Positions 7,896-12,972 of a DNA stretch of 12,972 nt are shown in pieces. This DNA is from Bacteroidales bacterium (lineage in GTDB: Bacteria; Bacteroidota; Bacteroidia; Bacteroidales; UBA932). The position numbers were made by a program, and so were the translations under genes. Location of the stretch: positions 1-12,972 of the forward strand of contig JAILAO010000171.1 in the NCBI GenBank assembly GCA_024681565.1. The letters are read 5' to 3'. The notes beneath the pieces are model-generated. The model was not told where the DNA came from and made no database searches. It was given only the letters and a program-made list of their open reading frames with translations. Position 1 is the first letter of the stretch. Every line of letters starts with the position of its first letter.

Positions 7896-8828
7896 TCAGG
7901 GCCGGAAATCCGGATCGACGTAGTTCTGCAGGCTCGGACAGACGTTGGCCGAGAAACGCATGGCCGTCGGTACGAGCAGGGCCCAGTCTGCGGCGGAAAT
8001 CCGCCGCAGCCGCTCCCGGGTGAACCCTTCCCGGAGCATCGCGAAGAGGAAGCCGGCGTTGAAATTGTCGCCGGCTCCGATCGTCGAACGTACCTGCGCG
8101 ACCGGCTCTGTCGGAAAAGAAAGCTGCGCGCCGGGGGAGAAGACGGCCGCCGGCTGTGCACCGCGGGTGCAGATGTAATTGGGGCAGAGCGGAGCGATGT
8201 GGTCCCGGTAAACGGCGGCTGCGTCGGCGCTGCCGAAGAGGGCCTCGATGTCTTCGTCCGAGCCGCGGACGAGGTCGCTCAGGGCGATGTTCTCTTCGAA
8301 GGCCCGGCGGTCCGCCGTGTGGTTCTTGCGGAAATTGATGTCATAATAAATGATTGCGCCCGCCTCACGCGCGGCGCGCACGAGCGCCCGTGTCTGGGGT
8401 CCGGTTGCTTCGCTCACGGCAAAAAAGGATCCGAACAGCAGCATGTCGTCCGCCCGGAAACCGACCTGCGGCGTGCGGAAGGCGGGCAGGCCCTTGTCCC
8501 GGAAGAACTCGTAGCGGGCGTTGTCGTGCTCATCCAGCAGGGCCATCGAGACCGTACTCTGGCCGGGGTCCCGCTGGATACAGGAACTGTCCAGGCCGTT
8601 TTTCCGCATAAAATCCAGGATGATATCCGCCACGGCATCGTCCCCGGTTTGGGAGGCCATGATGAGCCGGAGTTCCGGAAACAGTTTCCCGGCGGTACGG
8701 CCCAGCGAAACCATTGCGTTGAAGACGGAGCCGCCGGGTACGGCCGCCTGCGGCTGGTTGTTCCTGAAGACGATGTCCAGCACCGTCTCTCCGATGCCTG
8801 CGATGATTCTTTCCCTGGATGTGCTCAT
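7896..8828 (-). CDS. PfkB-family carbohydrate kinase (fructokinase/ribokinase-like)
   Basis: A 310-residue cytoplasmic sugar kinase of the ribokinase/PfkB superfamily. Motifs in order are the N-terminal GIGETVLDI (11-19), the Gly-Gly signature PGGSVFNAMVSLGR (31-44), YYDINFRKNH (161-170) that matches the family's D-x-N-x-R element, and the C-terminal signature TIGAGDNFNAGFL (249-261) with catalytic base Asp254. Length is normal for the family. It should transfer phosphate from ATP to a sugar hydroxyl; fructose or a related ketose/pentose is a reasonable guess, but specificity cannot be read from the sequence. It lies 23 bases downstream of the AraC-type regulator on the same strand and near the divergent sugar symporter, supporting a role in phosphorylating the imported sugar. 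Its own -7 box sits 4 bases before the ATG. Confidence 0.9.
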   Translation of the reverse strand: MSTSRERIIAGIGETVLDIVFRNNQPQAAVPGGSVFNAMVSLGRTAGKLFPELRLIMASQTGDDAVADIILDFMRKNGLDSSCIQRDPGQSTVSMALLDEHDNARYEFFRDKGLPAFRTPQVGFRADDMLLFGSFFAVSEATGPQTRALVRAAREAGAIIYYDINFRKNHTADRRAFEENIALSDLVRGSDEDIEALFGSADAAAVYRDHIAPLCPNYICTRGAQPAAVFSPGAQLSFPTEPVAQVRSTIGAGDNFNAGFLFAMLREGFTRERLRRISAADWALLVPTAMRFSANVCPSLQNYVDPDFRP

Positions 8829-8832
8829 GGCA

Positions 8833-8840
8833 CAAAGATA
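8833..8840 (-). promoter_or_regulatory. -7 box at the kinase start codon, predicting a leaderless or near-leaderless transcript
   Basis: TATCTTTG on the minus strand is an exact TAnnTTTG, separated from the kinase ATG (8828-8826) by only TGCC. With the usual short distance to the start site, transcription would begin at or within a base or so of the A of the ATG. There is no obvious -33 element. The kinase may also be read from the AraC promoter. Confidence 0.55.
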
Positions 8841-8851
8841 CCAAAATCCTG

Positions 8852-9739
8852 CTATACTTTCTTACCCTGGCGCCGCCAATCCGACGGGGAGAGTCCGGTG
8901 TGCTTGCGGAAGAGCCGGGAGAAATAATAAGGGTCTTCGATACCGACTTTCTGACAGACCTGGTTGACGTGGAGATCTGTATTCTCGAAGAGCTGCATGG
9001 CTGTCTGTATGCGGAGTTCTTGCAGATATGCTACGGGTGTCATGCCGGTATGCTGCTTGAAAACCGCATTGCAGCGGGCCGGGGAAAAGCCGGTGAAGCG
9101 GCAGAGGTCATCCAGGGAAATGTGCTGCTCGATGTGTTCCAGCATGTAGCTCCGGCAGCGTTCGATGATGCCCAGTCCCGAGCCGTCCTGCCGCGGCTTG
9201 TAGCCGGCCTGGAGGTATCGGAAGGTTCCGAGGAAATGATAGAGGGTCGCGCTGGCGTACCGGAGCTGTGCATCCCCGTATCCCGCCTCGATCGCCAGGA
9301 AGAGCTCTTCGAAGAGCGTGGTGCGTCCCGTGATCCGGTCATGGTCCGGATCGGCCATGGCGCACACCTTGTCGCAGTCTTCTGCAAAATAAGGAGCCAG
9401 TTCCCCCTTGAAGTGGACCCAGTACAATGTCCATGGGACATGGTCGTCTGCGCCATAGGTGTGCGGCGCACCGGCCGGGATGATGAAGGATTGTCCCGGG
9501 TTGAGATAATAGCGGGAGCCTTTGTATTCCACCCAGCCTTTCCCGTCCGTACAGTACAGTAAAATCCATGCGTCGGTGCCCTCCGGCCTGTTCCGGTAAT
9601 GGTGTCGTGCGTGGGGGAAATGTCCGATGTCGGTGAGATATAGACGCGAGGTAAATTGGTCATTGGCAAGCGCTTCCGTTATCGGAGGCGGCAGTACGAC
9701 CATCCTGCTGCCGGTGAATCCGTCCTTGAGTTTCAGCAT
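8852..9739 (-). CDS. AraC-family transcriptional regulator with cupin-like sensor domain
   Basis: A 295-residue DNA-binding regulator. Residues about 45-115 form an AraC-type ligand-binding cupin: HHYRNRPEGTDAWILLYCT, GWVEYKG, LNPGQSFIIPAGAPHTYG and LYWVHFKG are typical of sugar-responsive members. The C-terminal AraC domain contains two helix-turn-helix units, about 207-230 (SLDDLCRFTGFSPARCNAVF) and 256-280 (VNQVCQKVGIEDPYYFSRLF), followed by TGLSPSDWRR, the usual end. It is divergent from the symporter gene and directly upstream of the sugar kinase, so it probably activates this sugar-use unit when its sugar is present. Start ATG 9737-9739 is supported by a -7 box 38 bases upstream. The inducer is unknown. 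No truncation is seen. Confidence 0.93.
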   Translation of the reverse strand: MLKLKDGFTGSRMVVLPPPITEALANDQFTSRLYLTDIGHFPHARHHYRNRPEGTDAWILLYCTDGKGWVEYKGSRYYLNPGQSFIIPAGAPHTYGADDHVPWTLYWVHFKGELAPYFAEDCDKVCAMADPDHDRITGRTTLFEELFLAIEAGYGDAQLRYASATLYHFLGTFRYLQAGYKPRQDGSGLGIIERCRSYMLEHIEQHISLDDLCRFTGFSPARCNAVFKQHTGMTPVAYLQELRIQTAMQLFENTDLHVNQVCQKVGIEDPYYFSRLFRKHTGLSPSDWRRQGKKV

Positions 9740-9776
9740 ATCTATTACTGGTTAGTTTTCTCCATGGTTCCGGGAA

Positions 9777-9784
9777 CAAATCTA
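9777..9784 (-). promoter_or_regulatory. -7 box for the AraC-family regulator gene
   Basis: TAGATTTG on the minus strand fits TAnnTTTG exactly, 38 bases before the regulator ATG, predicting a leader of about 30 bases. No clear -33 TTG is present at the expected spacing, which would suit regulated transcription. Confidence 0.55.
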
Positions 9785-9814
9785 TTCATTTGATGACGGA
9801 CTGTTTTTCACAGA

Positions 9815-9879
9815 ATGGACAATTTCTAACACGGCATGCCCGATGGGTCGAAAAAATGAAGAAAAACGATTTTGTCCAT
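9815..9879. promoter_or_regulatory. Candidate AraC operator: inverted pair of ATGGACAA
   Basis: ATGGACAATTTC starts at 9815 on the plus strand and ATGGACAAAATC at 9879 reading on the minus strand, so the 8-base core ATGGACAA is repeated perfectly in inverted orientation with 57 bases between centres (10 of 12 bases shared). A second, weaker pair CACAGAA (9809-9815) and TTCTGTG (9904-9910) flanks the same elements. The right copy lies about 55-60 bases before the predicted symporter transcription start, a usual activator position; the left copy lies upstream of the regulator's own promoter. The role as AraC site is inferred. Confidence 0.4.
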
Positions 9880-9922
9880 CTTTTTATTGGAAGAATCTAT
9901 TTTTTCTGTGGAGGAATCCCAG

Positions 9923-9930
9923 TACCTTTG
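9923..9930 (+). promoter_or_regulatory. -7 box for the symporter-DUF5107 operon
   Basis: TACCTTTG is an exact TAnnTTTG 16 bases upstream of ATG 9947, predicting a leader of about 10 bases. A run of T (9900-9905) is at the -33 distance but lacks the G. The weak -33 fits a promoter that needs an activator. Confidence 0.6.
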
Positions 9931-9946
9931 CGCAAAACAACGGATT

Positions 9947-11317
9947 ATGACCGCATCCTATAACAAGCGTTTCATCTATTTTATCTGCCTGGTTTCCGCG
10001 ATGGGCGGCCTGCTTTTCGGCTATGACTGGGTCGTGATCGGCGGCGCCGTCAAGTTCTACGAGCAGTTCTTCGGCCTGGGCGGGAATCCCGTCCTGCAGG
10101 GCATTGCCACGAGCGCCGCTCTGGTCGGTTGCATGTTCGGGGCTTTGACCGCAGGTGCCCTGGCGGACCGCTATGGCCGCAAGCCGCTGCTGATCCTGGC
10201 CGCCGTCCTCTTTACGGTCAGCGCCGTGGCGACGGGCGTCTTCAATGTTTTCGGCTGGTTCTGCCTCGCCCGTCTGGTCGGCGGCGTGGGCATCGGCCTT
10301 GCGTCGGCGATTTCTCCGATGTATATCGCAGAGGTGTCTCCCGCGGAAGTGCGCGGACGGCTGGTGAGCCTGAACCAGATGACCATCGTGCTGGGTATCC
10401 TGGCCGCCCAGATCGCCAATTGGGCGATTGCACGGCCTGATGTCGGCGGGCAGATCGATCCCTGGAATATCACGATGGGCTGGCGCTGGATGTTCTGGGC
10501 CGAGACCGTTCCGGCGGCGGCTTTCCTGGTGATGGCCTTTTTCATCCCTGAAAGCCCGCGCTGGCTGGCCTTGAACGGCCGCCGCGGAGTCTCCCGTTCC
10601 ATCCTTTCCCGCATCGGCGGACTGGAGTATGCCGAAGGCGAACTGGCGGGTATCGCCGCCTCCGTGGCGAACGCCCCTGCGCAGAAAGCCGGCCTGAAGG
10701 ACCTTTTCTGCAAGCGATATGCCCGGCTCCTGGTTCTGGGTGTAATCATCGCCGTGTTCCAGCAGTGGTGCGGTACCAATGTGATCTTTATCTACGCGCA
10801 GGATGTCTTCGCGGGTGCGGGCTACTCCGTGAGCGAGGCATTTCTCAATATCATCGTGACGGGCATCGCCAATGTCGTCTTCACGATCCTGGCCCTGCAG
10901 GTCGTGGACCGCTGGGGCCGGCGCAGCCTGATGCTGCTCGGTTCGGGCGGCCTCGCCCTGATCTATCTGGTGCTCGGTCTGTGTTTCCGGGCCGGCGTAA
11001 CCGGGATCGTGATGGTCTTGCTGACCGTGGCGGCCATCGCCTGCTACGCGCTGACGCTGGCGCCCGTGACCTGGGTGCTGCTGTCGGAGATCTTCCCGAA
11101 CCGCGTGCGCGGTATTGCGATGGCCGTCTGTACTTTCGCCCTGTGGGTGGGAAGCTGTACGCTGACCTTCGCTTTCCCGTCGATGAACGCCGCGTTGGGC
11201 TGCAGCGGGAGTTTCCTTATTTATGCCGCCATCTGCCTGTGCGGCTTCCTGTATTTCCTCAAGGCCTGTCCGGAAACCAAGGGCAAGAGCCTCGAGCAAC
11301 TTGAAAACGAATTGTAA
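9947..11317 (+). CDS. XylE-like MFS sugar:H+ symporter
   Basis: A 456-residue, 12-helix inner-membrane sugar porter of the MFS sugar-transporter family. Signatures in order: FGYDWVVIGG in helix 1 with Asp27 (the proton-coupling Asp of E. coli XylE), DRYGRKPLL (74-82), LARLVGGVGIGLAS with Arg109, SPMYIAEVSPAEVRGR (123-138), the PESPRWL motif (201-207), QQWCGTN (272-278) matching the sugar-binding QQxxGIN segment, DRWGRR (321-326), PVTWVLLSEIFPNRVRG (373-389) with the sugar-contacting Trp376, and PETKGKSLEQLE (442-453). A proton-coupled monosaccharide importer is therefore likely; the exact sugar is not. The frame is open further upstream to a TTG at 9872, but that lies before the -7 box at 9923, so ATG 9947 is chosen. 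Its stop overlaps the DUF5107 start by one base (TAATG). Confidence 0.93.
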   Translation: MTASYNKRFIYFICLVSAMGGLLFGYDWVVIGGAVKFYEQFFGLGGNPVLQGIATSAALVGCMFGALTAGALADRYGRKPLLILAAVLFTVSAVATGVFNVFGWFCLARLVGGVGIGLASAISPMYIAEVSPAEVRGRLVSLNQMTIVLGILAAQIANWAIARPDVGGQIDPWNITMGWRWMFWAETVPAAAFLVMAFFIPESPRWLALNGRRGVSRSILSRIGGLEYAEGELAGIAASVANAPAQKAGLKDLFCKRYARLLVLGVIIAVFQQWCGTNVIFIYAQDVFAGAGYSVSEAFLNIIVTGIANVVFTILALQVVDRWGRRSLMLLGSGGLALIYLVLGLCFRAGVTGIVMVLLTVAAIACYALTLAPVTWVLLSEIFPNRVRGIAMAVCTFALWVGSCTLTFAFPSMNAALGCSGSFLIYAAICLCGFLYFLKACPETKGKSLEQLENEL

Positions 11318-12972
11318 TGGTCAAGGCCTGGAAAGAAAAGGTGGTCATCCCGACCTATGCGGCGGGAACACCCGAAAAGAATCCCATCTTCCTGGAGAAA
11401 CGTGTCTATCAGGGAAGCAGCGGGGTCGTGTACCCCTACCCGGTGATCGAATCCGTTTCCGATACGAAAGAGGACAAAGAATACAATGCCGTCTGGCTGG
11501 AAAACGAGTATATCAAGGTGATGGTCTTGCCGGAACTGGGCGGCCGTGTACAGATGGCCTACGACAAGATCGCCGGGCGGCATTTTATCTACTACAACCA
11601 GGTCATCAAGCCGGCCCTGGTGGGCCTGGCCGGACCCTGGGTCAGCGGCGGCATCGAGTTCAACTGGCCGCAGCACCACCGTCCGAGTACGTTCATGCCG
11701 GTGGACTGTACCATCGAGGAACACCCGGAGGACGGGAGCGTGACGGTCTGGTGCAGCGAGATGGAGCGGATGTTCCATCAGAAGGGGATGGCGGGGTTCA
11801 CCCTGCGCCCGGGCTGTGCGTACCTGGAAATCCGGGGCGTGCTGTACAACCGTACCGAGGTCCCGCAGACTTTCCTGTGGTGGGCCAATCCGGCCGTCAA
11901 GGTGAACGACGCCTATCAGAGCGTCTTCCCGCCGGACGTGAACGCCGTTTTCGATCATGGCAAACGGGCCGTGAGTACTTTCCCGGTGGCGACGGGCATC
12001 TATTACAAGATGGACTATTCCGCCGGGGTGGACATTTCCAATTACAAGAATCTCAAGGTCCCGACCTCCTATATGGTTGCGGCGTCGGAATACGATTTCG
12101 AGGGCGGCTACGAGAATGATTCACATTGCGGAATGCTCCACGTGGCCGACCATCGCGTGGCGCCCGGCAAGAAACAGTGGACCTGGGGCAGCGGTGATTT
12201 CGGCCAGGCCTGGGACCGCAATCTTACGGACGAGGACGGCCCTTACATCGAACTGATGGCGGGGGTGTTTACGGAAAACCAGCCCGATTTCTCCTGGCTG
12301 ATGCCGTATGAGGAGAAGTCCTTCGTGCAGTATTTCTTCCCTTACCGGGAACTTGGCGTGGTCAAGAACGCCGACAGGGACCTGGTGCTCAACATCGATC
12401 CCGCCGGGGCGGGCCGGGTGCGCCTGCGCCTGTTCGTCACCTCGAAGCAGACGGTGCACGTGCTGCTCCGCTCCGATGCCGGGCGTACGCTTTTCGAACG
12501 GGAACTGGAGATGGGGCCGGAGCAGGTCTTTGATGAAGAGATCGCTGTGGGAGACGTGCCTTTTGATGCGATGAACCTGCAGGCGAACCGGCTGCATTGG
12601 CATGCGGAGCCGGCGGACCGTCCGGTGCCGCCGCCTGCGGAAGCGGCGCGCAAACCGGCCGAAATCGATACTTGCGAGCAGCTTTACCTGACCGGTCTGC
12701 ATCTCGAACAGTACCGGCACGCAACCTGGAGCGCCAAGGATTATTATGAAGAAGCACTGCGGCGCGATCCGGACGATGTCCGAAACAACAATGCCCTGGG
12801 CCTGTGGTATCTGCGCCGGGGCCGCTTCGCCCTGGCGGAGCCGTATTTCCGCACGGCGGTCGCGGTGCTCCGCAAACGCAATCCCAACCCCTATGACGGG
12901 GAGCCGCTTTATAATCTGGGCTTGTGCCTGCGTCACCAGGGCCACTTGGACGAGGCCTATGACTGGTTCTAT
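11317..12972 (+). CDS. DUF5107 domain protein with TPR repeats, 3' end outside window
   Basis: ATG 11317 shares its A with the symporter's TAA, indicating translational coupling. 552 residues are visible and no stop is reached. The N-terminal DUF5107 domain (about 40-345) has VLPELGGRVQMAYDK (70-84), HFIYYNQVIKPALVG (89-103), GPWVSGGIEFNWPQHHRPST (106-125), a Trp-rich core WTWGSGDFGQAWDRN (288-302) and PYIELMAGVFTENQPDFSWL (309-328). The opening pattern resembles galactose-mutarotase-like beta-sandwiches. A second beta-rich segment (about 355-430) and a Pro-Ala linker (434-450) lead into tetratricopeptide repeats from about 453: YYEEALRRDPDD, NNALGLWYLRRGRFALAEPYF, LYNLGLCLRHQGHLDEAYDW. No signal peptide is visible, so it is probably cytoplasmic. 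Known family members reach about 1000 residues. Function is not established; the coupling to a sugar importer and a nearby sugar kinase suggests a role on sugars or sugar phosphates. Confidence 0.88.
   Translation, partial: MVKAWKEKVVIPTYAAGTPEKNPIFLEKRVYQGSSGVVYPYPVIESVSDTKEDKEYNAVWLENEYIKVMVLPELGGRVQMAYDKIAGRHFIYYNQVIKPALVGLAGPWVSGGIEFNWPQHHRPSTFMPVDCTIEEHPEDGSVTVWCSEMERMFHQKGMAGFTLRPGCAYLEIRGVLYNRTEVPQTFLWWANPAVKVNDAYQSVFPPDVNAVFDHGKRAVSTFPVATGIYYKMDYSAGVDISNYKNLKVPTSYMVAASEYDFEGGYENDSHCGMLHVADHRVAPGKKQWTWGSGDFGQAWDRNLTDEDGPYIELMAGVFTENQPDFSWLMPYEEKSFVQYFFPYRELGVVKNADRDLVLNIDPAGAGRVRLRLFVTSKQTVHVLLRSDAGRTLFERELEMGPEQVFDEEIAVGDVPFDAMNLQANRLHWHAEPADRPVPPPAEAARKPAEIDTCEQLYLTGLHLEQYRHATWSAKDYYEEALRRDPDDVRNNNALGLWYLRRGRFALAEPYFRTAVAVLRKRNPNPYDGEPLYNLGLCLRHQGHLDEAYDWFY

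Noticed and set aside
7902..7913. CCGGA-AA-TCCGG inverted repeat at the end of the kinase gene
   Set aside because: Only a 5-bp stem with a 2-base loop, inside the coding sequence and without an adjacent T-run; not a convincing terminator.
6673..7923. 416-codon plus-strand frame opposite the DUF389 gene
   Set aside because: Asp/Gly-rich translation without motifs, opposite a well-supported membrane protein gene. Shadow frame.
9427..9441. ATGTCC-ATG-GGACAT palindrome within the AraC gene
   Set aside because: Fully explained by coding sequence (part of the DDHVPWTLYW segment) and not near a promoter; some resemblance to the GGACA core upstream is probably chance.
9856..9963. 35-codon plus-strand frame starting MKKNDFVHLF before the symporter
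   Set aside because: It begins upstream of the predicted promoter at 9923, overlaps the symporter start and has no ribosome binding site; could be a leader peptide only if transcription starts earlier.
9884..11299. 471-codon minus-strand frame opposite the symporter
   Set aside because: Gln/His/Arg-rich translation, no motif; the other strand encodes a clear MFS protein.
12121..12945. 274-codon minus-strand frame at the right edge
   Set aside because: Lies wholly within the DUF5107-TPR gene, which stays open across the same stretch and has recognisable TPR patterns.

Overview
The window looks like a chromosomal segment from a GC-rich (about 60% by eye) member of the Bacteroidota, probably a Bacteroidales gut-type lineage. 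The main reasons are four exact matches to the Bacteroidota -7 promoter element TAnnTTTG directly upstream of genes, the weak or absent Shine-Dalgarno sequences, and the gene repertoire (pyruvate phosphate dikinase, PIN-PhoH ATPase, DUF389 membrane protein, AraC/PfkB/MFS/DUF5107 sugar locus). No phage, insertion sequence, CRISPR, tRNA or rRNA signature was seen. Coding density is very high; the longest non-coding gap is about 207 bases.

Left part (1-5300, + strand): the 3' part of a protein resembling the C-terminal half of large-type FGAM synthase (PurL), but with its signature motifs changed and no glutaminase domain; then a PIN-PhoH ATPase 14 bases downstream; then a full-length, apparently intact pyruvate phosphate dikinase (ppdK) whose codon use looks like that of a highly expressed gene. 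A 12-bp hairpin closes ppdK and probably also serves the convergent gene that follows.

Middle (5300-9739, - strand): read in transcription order these are an AraC-family regulator, a PfkB-family sugar kinase (23 bases later, with its own -7 box almost touching the start codon), a DUF389 membrane protein (own -7 box), and an aldo/keto reductase with two C-terminal [4Fe-4S] motifs that follows DUF389 after 2 bases.

Right part (9740-12972, + strand): a divergent promoter region between the AraC gene and a XylE-like sugar/H+ symporter, holding back-to-back promoters and an inverted repeat that may be the AraC operator; the symporter overlaps by one base the start of a DUF5107-TPR protein that runs off the window. 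AraC regulator, sugar kinase, symporter and DUF5107 protein together look like a small regulated sugar-uptake unit: import by the symporter, phosphorylation by the kinase, and a sugar-related but uncharacterised role for DUF5107. The sugar cannot be named from the sequence. I see no clearly new multi-gene system; the most unusual items are the PurL-like protein, the DUF5107-transporter coupling and the candidate operator.
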